This document shows positions 1 to 7,039 of a stretch of 10,007 nt of DNA, one piece after another. Each line of letters begins with the position of its first letter. Position 1 is the stretch's first letter. The DNA lies in contig JAJZPJ010000094.1 of NCBI GenBank assembly GCA_021811225.1, forward strand, positions 1 through 10,007. The letters run 5' to 3'. Made by a program: the position numbers and the translations under genes. The notes beneath the pieces are model-generated. The model was not told the origin of the DNA and ran no database searches. It saw only the letters and a list, made by a program, of their open reading frames with translations. This DNA comes from Pseudomonadota bacterium (lineage in GTDB: Bacteria; Pseudomonadota; Gammaproteobacteria; Burkholderiales; Rhodocyclaceae).

Positions 1-1
1 G

Positions 2-7
2 GATAAT
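2..7 (+). promoter_or_regulatory. Possible -10 element for fadH
   Basis: GATAAT matches the sigma-70 consensus TATAAT at five of six positions. It lies just upstream of the palindrome at 11-28, so a start near position 13-15 would fall inside that palindrome, as is common for repressor-controlled promoters. The -35 region would lie outside the window and cannot be checked. Confidence 0.35.
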
Positions 8-10
8 CAC

Positions 11-28
11 CAAGCAAATGCTTGCTTG
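11..28. promoter_or_regulatory. TetR-type operator-like palindrome, copy 1 (upstream of fadH)
   Basis: CAAGCAA-ATGC-TTGCTTG is a perfect inverted repeat with 7-bp arms and a 4-bp centre. A close copy lies at 5309-5326 in front of the acyl-CoA dehydrogenase operon that encodes a TetR regulator. Identity extends outside the arms (TCAC on the left; GA, a variable base, then CG on the right), giving 22 of 26 matching positions. Size and symmetry fit a TetR-family operator. Assigning it to the TetR gene at 7714-8328 is inference. Because it sits at the window edge, it could also control a divergent gene to the left. Confidence 0.6.
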
Positions 29-81
29 AACGAGAGCCCGCTGGCGTTTTGCCCGCGGGAAGCCCGATTGCGCAGCGACAT

Positions 82-116
82 CCGACCATGAAAATTCAAC
101 CGGACCCGACCATGAA
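82..116 (+). repeat. 11-bp direct repeat carrying two candidate fadH start codons
   Basis: CCGACCATGAA occurs at 82-92 and again at 106-116, exactly 24 bp apart. Each copy contains an ATG (88 and 112) in the same frame as fadH. Neither ATG has a clear Shine-Dalgarno sequence. The second gives an N-terminus resembling E. coli FadH (YPHLLAPLDLG), while the first adds eight residues (MKIQPDPT). Confidence 0.6.
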
Positions 117-2124
117 TCCCTATCCCCATCTGCTCGCCCCGCTCGACCTGGGTCACACGAAACTCAAGAACCGCGTCCTGATGGGCTCGATGCACACCGG
201 CCTGGAGGACATCAAAGACGGCCACCGCCGCATGGCGGCCTTCTACGGCGAGCGGGCCAGGGGCGGCGTCGGCCTGATCGTCACCGGCGGCTTCGCGCCG
301 AACGCCGACAGCGTGGTGGTGCCCGGCGGCGCCATCTTGGACAACGAGGCCGAGGCGGAAAAGCACCGGGTGATCACCGACGCGGTGCATCAGCACGGCG
401 GCAGGATCTGCCTGCAGATCCTGCACACCGGCCGCTACGCCTACTCGCGCCAGCCGGTGGCGCCCTCGGCGCTGCGCGCGCCGATCAATCCGGCGACGCC
501 GCGGGCGCTGGAAGAGCACGAGATCGAGCAGACCATCGCCGACTACGCCCGCTGCGCCGCCATGGCCAAACACGGCGGCTACGACGGCGTCGAGATCATG
601 GCCTCCGAGGGCTACCTGATCAACCAGTTCATCGCGCCGCAGACCAACCACCGGACCGACCGCTGGGGCGGCAGCTTCGAGAACCGCAGCCGCTTCGCGG
701 TGGACATCGTGCGCCGCACCCGGGCCGCGGTCGGCGCCGAGTTCATCATCATCTTCCGTCTGTCGATGATCGACCTGGTCGAGGGCGGCAGCACCTGGGA
801 GGAGATCGTCCAGCTCGCGCGCGCGGTGGAAGCCGCCGGCGCCACATTGATCAACACCGGCATCGGCTGGCACGAGGCGCGCATCCCGACGATCGCCACC
901 ATGGTGCCGCGCGCCGCCTTCACCTGGGTCACCCGGCGGATGAAGGGGCAGGTGAAGATTCCGCTCATCACCACCAACCGCATCAACACCCCCGAGGTGG
1001 CCGAGGCGGTGCTCGCCCGCGGCGACGCCGACATGGTGTCGATGGCGCGGCCCTTCCTGGCCGACGCCGAATTCGTGAGCAAGGCGGCCGAAGGCCGCGC
1101 CGAGCAGATCAACACCTGCATCGCCTGCAACCAGGCCTGCCTCGACCATATCTTCTCGCGCCGGTTGTGCTCCTGCCTGGTCAATCCGCGCGCCTGCCAC
1201 GAGACCGAGTTCCTCGTCTCTGCCGCCGCGGAGAAGAAGCGCATCGCGGTGGTCGGCGCCGGACCGGCGGGGCTGGCCTGCGCCACCACCCTCGCCGAGC
1301 GGGGCCACGAAGTGACCCTGTTCGAGGCGGGCGGGCAAATCGGCGGCCAGTTCAACCTGGCCCGGCGCATTCCCGGCAAGGAAGAGTTCGCCGAGACGCT
1401 GCGCTACTTCGCCAACAAATTGAAATCCACCGGCGTCTCGCTGAAGCTCGACACCCGGGCCGGTGCCGCGGAACTCAAGGGTTTCGACCACGTCGTGCTG
1501 GCCACCGGCATCGTCCCGCGCACTCCGGCCATCCCGGGTGTCGATCACGCCAAGGCGATGAGCTACGTCGAGCTGATCGAGGGCAGGCGGCAGGCCGGTC
1601 GGCGCGTCGCCATCGTCGGCGCCGGCGGCATCGGCTTCGACGTCGCCGAACTGCTGAGCCACGCGGCAACGAAGTCCGACCCGATCGACGCCTACCGCAG
1701 GGAGTGGGGCATCGATCCCGAGATCGGCGGCCGCGGCGGCCTGGCGGCGCCGCAGATGGGCGAGTCGCCGCACCAGGTCTGGCTGCTGCAGAGGAAACCG
1801 ACCAAGGTCGGCGAAGGCCTGGCCAAGACCACCGGCTGGGCGCGCCGCCTGCTGCTGCAAAAGCGCGGCGTGCACATGATCGCCGGCGTCGACTACCGGA
1901 AGATCGACGACGCCGGCCTGCACATCCGGGTAGACGGCCAGGACCGGCTGATCGAAGCCGACACCGTGGTGATCTGCGCGGGGCAGGAGCCCAGGCGCGA
2001 ATTGGTCGAGAGTCTGGCCGCGGCCGGCATCGCCACGACGCTGATCGGCGGCGCCGACGTCGCCGCCGAGCTCGACGCCAAGCGCGCGATCGAGCAAGGA
2101 ACGAAGCTGGCGCTGACGCTGTGA
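112..2124 (+). CDS. fadH: NADPH-dependent 2,4-dienoyl-CoA reductase
   Basis: FadH reduces 2,4-dienoyl-CoA esters with NADPH so that unsaturated fatty acids can complete beta-oxidation. The protein is 670 residues, close to E. coli FadH, and matches it along its whole length. Residues about 1-330 form an old-yellow-enzyme-type FMN barrel, with Tyr168 in EGYLIN and His254 in GIGWHEARIPT at the positions of the E. coli catalytic Tyr166 and His252. The 4Fe-4S ligands are Cys336, Cys339, Cys343 and Cys355; an additional Cys353 lies beside the last ligand. An FAD-binding GAGPAGLA begins at about Gly382, and a second dinucleotide motif, GAGGIGFD, begins at about 503. The start at 112 is chosen by homology; ATG 88 is an alternative. 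A 60-bp gap separates it from bioA. The palindrome upstream suggests repressor control. Confidence 0.95.
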   Translation: MNPYPHLLAPLDLGHTKLKNRVLMGSMHTGLEDIKDGHRRMAAFYGERARGGVGLIVTGGFAPNADSVVVPGGAILDNEAEAEKHRVITDAVHQHGGRICLQILHTGRYAYSRQPVAPSALRAPINPATPRALEEHEIEQTIADYARCAAMAKHGGYDGVEIMASEGYLINQFIAPQTNHRTDRWGGSFENRSRFAVDIVRRTRAAVGAEFIIIFRLSMIDLVEGGSTWEEIVQLARAVEAAGATLINTGIGWHEARIPTIATMVPRAAFTWVTRRMKGQVKIPLITTNRINTPEVAEAVLARGDADMVSMARPFLADAEFVSKAAEGRAEQINTCIACNQACLDHIFSRRLCSCLVNPRACHETEFLVSAAAEKKRIAVVGAGPAGLACATTLAERGHEVTLFEAGGQIGGQFNLARRIPGKEEFAETLRYFANKLKSTGVSLKLDTRAGAAELKGFDHVVLATGIVPRTPAIPGVDHAKAMSYVELIEGRRQAGRRVAIVGAGGIGFDVAELLSHAATKSDPIDAYRREWGIDPEIGGRGGLAAPQMGESPHQVWLLQRKPTKVGEGLAKTTGWARRLLLQKRGVHMIAGVDYRKIDDAGLHIRVDGQDRLIEADTVVICAGQEPRRELVESLAAAGIATTLIGGADVAAELDAKRAIEQGTKLALTL

Positions 2125-2151
2125 GCAGCAGCGTCCGGCGCCGATCTGCGC

Positions 2152-2157
2152 TATGCT
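2152..2157 (+). promoter_or_regulatory. Possible -10 element for the biotin cluster
   Basis: TATGCT lies 27 bp before the bioA ATG in the 60-bp gap after fadH. It matches TATAAT at four of six positions. No convincing -35 hexamer stands 16-18 bp upstream. No long palindrome of the BirA or BioR operator kind is visible in the gap. Read-through from fadH is equally possible. Confidence 0.25.
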
Positions 2158-2184
2158 CACGGGCCCGAAATCCACCGAGTCCCG

Positions 2185-3501
2185 ATGAACAACCGTCAAT
2201 TGCTCGCGCGCAGCCTCGAGGCCGTCTGGCATCCGTGCACCCAGATGAAGGCGCACGAGACGCTGCCGCTGGTGCCGATCAGCCGCGGCGAGGGCGTCTG
2301 GCTCTACGACTTCGAAGGGCGGCGCTATCTGGACGCGATCAGCTCCTGGTGGGTCAATCTGTTCGGCCACGGCAACCGCCGCATCAACGCCGCCCTGCGC
2401 GAGCAATTGGAGCGCCTGGAGCACGTGATGCTGGCGGGCTTCACCCACGAGCCGGTGGTGGAACTGTCGGAGCGGCTGTCGGCGCTGACCGGCCCCGCGC
2501 GTCTGGGCCACTGCTTCTACGCTTCCGACGGCGCCTCGGCCACCGAGATCGCGCTGAAGATGAGCCACCACTACTGGCGCAATACCGGCCGGCCGGAGAA
2601 GTGCCGGCCGCTCTCCCTGGCCGGCAGCTATCACGGCGAGACCGCCGGCGCCCTGGCGGTGACCGACGTCGCCCTGTTCCGCGACGCCTACGCGCCGCTG
2701 CTGCGCCCGGGTGCGACCGTGCCCAGCCCGGACGCGCGCCTGGCCGAGGCGGGCGAGTCGGCGGCCGACTACGCCGCGCGCTGCGCCGGCCAGCTCGACG
2801 ATTACCTGGCGCGGCACCACGCCGAGACCTCGGCCTTCATCGTCGAGCCGCTGGTGCAGTGCGCCGCCGGCATGGCCATGCACGACCCCGAATACCTGCG
2901 GCGGGCCAGGACGATCTGCGACAAGTACCAAGTGCATCTGATCGCCGACGAGATCGCGGTCGGCTTCGGCCGCACCGGCAGCTTCTTCGCCCACCAGCAG
3001 GCGGGCATCCGGCCCGACTTCCTGTGCCTGTCCAAGGGCATCAGCGGCGGCTACCTGCCGCTCTCGGTGGTGCTGACCACGGACGAGGTGTATGGCGCCT
3101 TCTACGCCGACGAGCTCACCCGCGGCTTCCTCCATTCCCATTCCTACACCGGCAATCCGCTGGCTTGCCGCGCCGCGCTGGCGACTCTGGACATCTTCGC
3201 CGAGGACGGGGTCGTCGCCGCCAACCGGCGCCTCGCGGCGCTGATCGATCAGCGCGCAGCGGGACTGGCCGCGCATCCGCGGGTGAAGAACTTCCGCAAC
3301 CGCGGCATGATCTGGGCGTTCGAGGTCGATAGCGACGATCCCCAGTTTTCCCGCAAGGTGTTCGCGCAGGCACTGGAACGCGGACTGCTGCTGCGTCCGA
3401 TCGGGCGCAGCCTCTATTTCATGCCGCCCTACGTGATCGACGAGGAAGAGATCGGGCACCTGGTGGCGCAGACGCTGGCCGTGATCGGTGAGGTGCCATG
3501 A
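2185..3501 (+). CDS. bioA: Adenosylmethionine-8-amino-7-oxononanoate aminotransferase
   Basis: BioA transfers an amino group from S-adenosylmethionine to 8-amino-7-oxononanoate (KAPA), giving 7,8-diaminopelargonate (DAPA), the third step of biotin ring assembly. At 438 residues it has normal family length and a fold-type I, class III aminotransferase layout. Visible motifs are WHPCTQM (15-21), SSWW, the PLP phosphate loop DGAS (115-118), YHG (149-151), LIADEIAVGFGRTG with the PLP-pyridine Asp255, SKGISGG with the Schiff-base Lys284, and HSYTGNPLAC. The Tyr17 of E. coli BioA, in WHPYT, is replaced here by Cys18. I recall the same Cys in other proteobacterial BioA sequences, so this is probably a lineage variant. 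The gene overlaps bioF by four bases (ATGA, 3498-3501), implying translational coupling. Lysine as amino donor, as in BioK, cannot be excluded by eye. Confidence 0.94.
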   Translation: MNNRQLLARSLEAVWHPCTQMKAHETLPLVPISRGEGVWLYDFEGRRYLDAISSWWVNLFGHGNRRINAALREQLERLEHVMLAGFTHEPVVELSERLSALTGPARLGHCFYASDGASATEIALKMSHHYWRNTGRPEKCRPLSLAGSYHGETAGALAVTDVALFRDAYAPLLRPGATVPSPDARLAEAGESAADYAARCAGQLDDYLARHHAETSAFIVEPLVQCAAGMAMHDPEYLRRARTICDKYQVHLIADEIAVGFGRTGSFFAHQQAGIRPDFLCLSKGISGGYLPLSVVLTTDEVYGAFYADELTRGFLHSHSYTGNPLACRAALATLDIFAEDGVVAANRRLAALIDQRAAGLAAHPRVKNFRNRGMIWAFEVDSDDPQFSRKVFAQALERGLLLRPIGRSLYFMPPYVIDEEEIGHLVAQTLAVIGEVP

Positions 3502-4640
3502 CGCTGACGGAAAAACTGCAAGATCTGCGCGAGCGTTCGCTCTTGCGCCGCCGCCGCTCGGTCGAGTCCGCCTGCGGGCCGGAGCTCGTGGTCGATGGAC
3601 GACGCCTGCTCGCCTTCGCCAGCAACGACTACCTGGGCCTGGCGGCCGATCCGGCGCTGATCGACGCGGCCAGGGAGGGCGCCGGCCGCTACGGCGTCGG
3701 CGCCGGCGCCTCGCACCTGATCAGCGGCCACTACGCGCCGCACCAGGCGCTGGAGGAGCGGCTCGCCGCCTTCGTCGGCATGGAGCGCGCGCTCTACTTC
3801 TCCACCGGCTTCATGGCCAATCTCGGCGTCGTCGCCAGCCTGGCCGGACACAATGACGCGGTGTTCTCCGACCAGCTGAACCACGCCTCGCTGATCGACG
3901 GCATCCGCCTCTCGGGCGCAGAGAAATACATCTACCCCCATCGCGATCTCGCGGCGCTGGAAGCCATGCTTAGTACCTGTCCCGCGGCGAACAAGCTGGT
4001 GGTCAGCGACGCGGTGTTCGGCATGGACGGCGATCTCGCGCCCCTGCCCGAGCTTCTGGAACTGTGCCAGCGCCACGACGCCCATCTGGTGGTGGACGAC
4101 GCCCACGGCTTCGGCGTGCAGGGACCGCAAGGGCGCGGCAGTCTGGCGAAATTCGGGATCGCCTCGCCGCGCGTCGTCTACATCGGCACCCTGGGCAAGG
4201 CGGCGGGCGTGTCCGGCGCCTTCGCCGCGGGCAGCGACGAGGTGATCGAATGGCTGCTGCAAAGCGCCCGCAGCTACATCTTCACCACCGGCGCGCCGCC
4301 GCTGCTGGCCCACGCCCTGCTCGCCAGCCTAGACCTGATCGAGCGCGGCGATCATCGGCGCGCGCATCTGGCGCAACTGATCGCGCAGCTGCGCGCCGGG
4401 CTGAAGCTCAAGCGCTGGCGGCTGTCGGATTCCGCCACCGCGATCCAGCCGCTGATCATCGGCGCCAACGAGGAGGCGCTGCGCATCGGTGCGCAGCTCT
4501 ACGAGTCCGGCCTGTGGATCCCGGTGATCCGGCCGCCGACCGTGCCCGAGGGCACCAGCCGGCTGCGCATCAGCCTGTCCGCGGCGCACACGCCGGCCCA
4601 GGTGGAGCGCCTGGTGGCGGCCCTGAACGAACTGGAGTGA
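3498..4640 (+). CDS. bioF: 8-amino-7-oxononanoate synthase
   Basis: BioF is the PLP-dependent alpha-oxoamine synthase that condenses pimeloyl-thioester with alanine to form KAPA, the substrate of the upstream bioA product. The protein is 380 residues, typical for the family. Recognisable elements are the N-terminal FASNDYLGLA substrate motif, GAGASHLISGHYAPH, FSTGFMANLG, SDAVFGMDGD, VVDDAHGFGVQG (Asp201 and His203 near the cofactor ring) and TLGKAAGVSGAF with the Schiff-base Lys234. The start is fixed by the ATGA overlap with bioA and by the alignment of the N-terminus. Four bases separate its stop from the bioD start. The related 2-amino-3-ketobutyrate CoA ligase is less likely, given the position inside a bio cluster. 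Confidence 0.94.
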   Translation: MTLTEKLQDLRERSLLRRRRSVESACGPELVVDGRRLLAFASNDYLGLAADPALIDAAREGAGRYGVGAGASHLISGHYAPHQALEERLAAFVGMERALYFSTGFMANLGVVASLAGHNDAVFSDQLNHASLIDGIRLSGAEKYIYPHRDLAALEAMLSTCPAANKLVVSDAVFGMDGDLAPLPELLELCQRHDAHLVVDDAHGFGVQGPQGRGSLAKFGIASPRVVYIGTLGKAAGVSGAFAAGSDEVIEWLLQSARSYIFTTGAPPLLAHALLASLDLIERGDHRRAHLAQLIAQLRAGLKLKRWRLSDSATAIQPLIIGANEEALRIGAQLYESGLWIPVIRPPTVPEGTSRLRISLSAAHTPAQVERLVAALNELE

Positions 4641-4644
4641 GACG

Positions 4645-5319
4645 ATGCACTGCTTCGTCGCCGGCACCGACACCGACGTGGGCAAGACCCTGGTCGCGGC
4701 GGCGCTGCTCATCAAATGCCGCGAGCGCGGGCAGACGGCGGCGGGCATGAAGCCGGTGGCCGCGGGCTGCGAGCTGAGGGGCGGCCGGCTGTGGAACGCG
4801 GACGTCGCGGCCCTGACCGCGGCGAGCGGATTGGCGCTGGATCGCGCGCTGGTCAATCCCTACCTGTTCGCGGCGCCGATCGCGCCGCACATCGCCGCGG
4901 CGGAGGAAGGCATAGACATCGACCTGGAGCACATCGCCGGCTGTTACGCCCGGCTCTGCGAGCAGGCGGAGGCGGTGGTGGTGGAGGGCGCCGGCGGCTT
5001 CCTGGTGCCCCTGGGCGGGGACAGCGACGGCGGCCACCTGGCCCGCCGGCTCGGGCTGCCGGTGCTGCTGGTGGTCGGCATGCGCCTGGGCTGCATCAAC
5101 CACGCGCTGCTCACCCAGGAGGCGATCGCGGCGCGCGGCCTCGCCCTGGCGGGCTGGGTCGCCAACCGCGTCGATCCGGGCATGGCGCGTTTTGACGCCA
5201 ACCTGGCGGCGCTCGAATCCCGTCTGCGCGCGCCGCTGCTCGGCGTGATCCCCTTTCTCGACAGGCCCGAGGCGGCACTCGCCGCGCGTCATCTGGAACT
5301 GCCCTCACCAAGCAACTGA
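4645..5319 (+). CDS. bioD: ATP-dependent dethiobiotin synthetase
   Basis: BioD closes the ureido ring of DAPA with CO2 and ATP to yield dethiobiotin, the step after bioA. The protein has 224 residues, the usual size. The P-loop GTDTDVGKT (7-15) carries Lys14, followed by MKPVAAGCE with Lys36, equivalent to the conserved active-site lysine. NPYLFAAPIAPHIAA and VVVEGAGGFLVPL are the substrate-binding signatures. GGAG at 4634-4637, seven bases before the ATG and inside the bioF coding end, supports the start. Its last codons lie inside the second copy of the operator-like palindrome, the stop TGA being its central bases. bioB, which would finish the pathway, is not in the window. Confidence 0.94.
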   Translation: MHCFVAGTDTDVGKTLVAAALLIKCRERGQTAAGMKPVAAGCELRGGRLWNADVAALTAASGLALDRALVNPYLFAAPIAPHIAAAEEGIDIDLEHIAGCYARLCEQAEAVVVEGAGGFLVPLGGDSDGGHLARRLGLPVLLVVGMRLGCINHALLTQEAIAARGLALAGWVANRVDPGMARFDANLAALESRLRAPLLGVIPFLDRPEAALAARHLELPSPSN

Positions 5320-5326
5320 TTGCTCG
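5309..5326. promoter_or_regulatory. TetR-type operator-like palindrome, copy 2 (upstream of the acyl-CoA dehydrogenase operon)
   Basis: CAAGCAA-CTGA-TTGCTCG repeats the site at 11-28 with one arm mismatch (A5310 against C5325). With flanks, 5305-5330 matches 7-32 at 22 of 26 positions. It straddles the bioD stop codon and lies about 50 bp before the acyl-CoA dehydrogenase start, over the likely -35 region. The third gene of that operon encodes a TetR-family protein, so autorepression through this site is the natural inference. Confidence 0.62.
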
Positions 5327-5350
5327 ACCGGCGGCATTCCGTGCCAAAAT
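5320..5350 (+). promoter_or_regulatory. Possible promoter for the acyl-CoA dehydrogenase operon
   Basis: CAAAAT at 5345-5350 matches the -10 consensus at four positions and would start transcription about 20 bases before the start codon. Candidate -35 elements are TTGCTC (5320-5325, spacer 19) or TCGACC (5324-5329, spacer 15), both non-ideal. Either would be covered by the palindrome at 5309-5326. A 6-bp inverted repeat, GGCATT/AATGCC (5333-5338 and 5348-5353), overlaps the -10. Confidence 0.35.
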
Positions 5351-5366
5351 GCCCTCCTCTGTCGGC

Positions 5367-5373
5367 GGAGGAG
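5367..5373 (+). promoter_or_regulatory. Ribosome binding site that fixes the acyl-CoA dehydrogenase start
   Basis: GGAGGAG lies five bases before ATG 5379. It is the strongest Shine-Dalgarno sequence in the window and decides against the upstream in-frame ATG at 5349, which would overlap the proposed -10. Confidence 0.75.
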
Positions 5374-5378
5374 CCGCG

Positions 5379-7013
5379 ATGGATCCGATCCTGATGTCCA
5401 CCCACGAAGTCTTCAACCAGGCGCCGCCGCTGGAGGGCGGCAACCTCTACACGCGCAACCTGGCTCTGCAGGAAGCGCTGGCGCGCGAAGGCGCGGGCGA
5501 CGCCCACGGCTGGATGAGCGCGCGCGGCGCCGAGCTGGGCTCGGCGGAAATGATCATGAAGGCGGTAGAGGCCAACAAGTATCCGCCGACGCTGAAGCTC
5601 TTCGACAACGCCGGCCACCGCCGCGACGAGGTCGAGTTCCACCCCAGCTATCACGAGCTGATGGCTTATCTGAAGCGCCACGGCGCATCAAGCGAGCCCT
5701 GGGCCAGGCCCGGACCCGGCGCCCAGGTCAGGCGCGCCGCCTTCTTCATGATGGTCGCCGAGACCGAGGACGGCACGCTCTGTCCGACCACCATGACCTA
5801 CGCGGTGGTGCCCGCGATCGCGCGCGACGCGCCGCTGGCCGCCGAGTGGCTGCCGCGCATCTTTTCGCCGGACTACGATCCGCGCTTCCTGCCGGCGCAG
5901 CAGAAGCGCGGCGTGACGCTGGGCATGGGCCTGACCGAGAAGCAGGGCGGCTCCGACGTGCGCGCCAACACCAGCCGGGCCGAGCCTGTCGGCGGCCGCG
6001 AATACCGGATCGTCGGCCACAAGTGGTTCATGTCGGCGCCGATGTGCGACGCCTTCCTGATCCTCGCCCATTCGCCCGGCGGCCTGTCCTGCTTCCTGCT
6101 GCCGCGCTTCACGCCCGACGGCAGGCAAAACGAGATCCGCATCCAGCGCCTGAAGGACAAGCTGGGCGACCGCTCCAACGCCAGCGCCGAGGTGGAGTTC
6201 TGGGGCGCCGCCGCCTGGCTGGTCGGCGAGGAGGGGCGCGGCGTGCCGACCATCCTGGAGATGGGCACCTATTGCCGCCTGGACTGCGCGCTGGGCAGCG
6301 CCGGGCTGATGCGCCAGTCGGTCTCCCAGGCGCTGCACCACGCCAGGCACCGCTCCGCCTTCGGGAAACGGCTCTGCGAGCAGCCGCTGATGAGGAACGT
6401 CCTGGCCGATCTCGCGCTCGAATCCGAAGCCGCCACGGCGCTGGCGCTGCGTCTGGCGCGCGCCTACGACGAGCAGGACGAACCGGCGAGAGCCTTGCGC
6501 CGCGTGCTGACCCCGGCCGCCAAGTACTGGATCTGCAAGCGCGGGCCGGCGCTCGGCGCCGAGGCGATGGAGGTCCTGGGCGGCAACGGCTACATCGAGG
6601 ACGGGACGATGGCGCGGATCTACCGCCAACTGCCGCTCAACTCGATCTGGGAGGGCTCGGGCAACGTCATGTGCCTGGACGTGCTGCGCGCCATCGCCAA
6701 GCATCCGCGCGCGCTGGAAGCGCTCGAAGCGGAACTGGCCCCGGCGCTGGGGCGCGACCCCCGCCTAGACAGCTTCTGCGCCCGGCTCAAGGACGAGCTG
6801 ATGCGGCCCGACGAGTCGCGCGCGCGGGCGCTGACCCAGAGCATCGCGCTGGCGGTGCAAGGCGCGCTGCTGCTGCGCTTTTCCCCCGAGGCCGTGGCCG
6901 AGGCCTTCTGCGCCAGCCGTCTGGCGCAGGACGGCGCTGGCATCGGCGCCTTCGGCACCCTGCCGGGCAGCAGCGGCTTTGCCGCCATCCTGGAGCGGGC
7001 CTGGCCGACATGA
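5379..7013 (+). CDS. AidB-family acyl-CoA dehydrogenase
   Basis: This 544-residue flavoprotein follows E. coli AidB (541 residues) from end to end. Shared blocks are HEVFNQAPPLEGGNLY at the N-terminus, LCPTTMTYA, KRGVTLGMGLTEKQGGSDV, YRIVGHKWFMSAP, RLKDKLGDRSNAS, CKRG...AEAMEVLGGNGYIE and SIWEGSGNVMCLDVLR. The Glu425 in IWEGSGN is the usual acyl-CoA dehydrogenase base position. E. coli AidB is an adaptive-response protein with FAD, weak isovaleryl-CoA dehydrogenase activity and a C-terminal DNA-binding region. Here the corresponding tail (about 440-544) is not strikingly basic. With a transglutaminase-like gene and a TetR regulator downstream, and a fadH-shared operator upstream, a catabolic role on an unidentified acyl-CoA looks at least as likely as DNA protection. 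The downstream gene begins 26 bases after the stop. Confidence 0.9.
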   Translation: MDPILMSTHEVFNQAPPLEGGNLYTRNLALQEALAREGAGDAHGWMSARGAELGSAEMIMKAVEANKYPPTLKLFDNAGHRRDEVEFHPSYHELMAYLKRHGASSEPWARPGPGAQVRRAAFFMMVAETEDGTLCPTTMTYAVVPAIARDAPLAAEWLPRIFSPDYDPRFLPAQQKRGVTLGMGLTEKQGGSDVRANTSRAEPVGGREYRIVGHKWFMSAPMCDAFLILAHSPGGLSCFLLPRFTPDGRQNEIRIQRLKDKLGDRSNASAEVEFWGAAAWLVGEEGRGVPTILEMGTYCRLDCALGSAGLMRQSVSQALHHARHRSAFGKRLCEQPLMRNVLADLALESEAATALALRLARAYDEQDEPARALRRVLTPAAKYWICKRGPALGAEAMEVLGGNGYIEDGTMARIYRQLPLNSIWEGSGNVMCLDVLRAIAKHPRALEALEAELAPALGRDPRLDSFCARLKDELMRPDESRARALTQSIALAVQGALLLRFSPEAVAEAFCASRLAQDGAGIGAFGTLPGSSGFAAILERAWPT

Positions 7014-7030
7014 ATTTCGCACACGAATCC

Positions 7031-7038
7031 GGAGAAGG
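7031..7038 (+). promoter_or_regulatory. Ribosome binding site for the transglutaminase-like gene
   Basis: GGAGAAGG includes GGAG five bases before ATG 7040. It favours that start over the in-frame ATG at 7010, which overlaps the preceding stop codon (ATGA) and would add ten residues. Confidence 0.6.
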
Positions 7039-7039
7039 C

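Noticed and set aside
22..111. Upstream TTG start for fadH at 22
   Set aside because: It lies inside the palindrome, has no ribosome binding site and would add 30 residues absent from E. coli FadH.
1167..3332. A 721-codon plus-strand frame crossing the fadH/bioA junction
   Set aside because: It is Arg/Gly/Pro-rich shadow translation overlapping two certain genes in another frame.
7..3459. A 1150-codon open frame on the minus strand opposite fadH and bioA
   Set aside because: It is antisense to two full-length recognised enzymes, is low-complexity (rich in Ala, Gly, Arg, Asp, His, Gln, Val) and has no domain motif. Such frames arise from codon bias in GC-rich genes.
3961..3971. AAGC-CAT-GCTT as a third operator copy
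   Set aside because: It is inside bioF, has shorter arms and a different spacing, and lacks the CAAGCAA/TTGCTTG arms and flanks.
5349..5378. ATG 5349 as start of the acyl-CoA dehydrogenase
   Set aside because: The strong GGAGGAG at 5367-5373 points to ATG 5379, and the alignment with AidB begins just after it.
5846..7039. Long N-terminal extension of the transglutaminase-like frame over the acyl-CoA dehydrogenase gene
   Set aside because: It is Arg/Ala-rich shadow sequence; the ribosome binding site at 7031-7038 and the domain start support ATG 7040.
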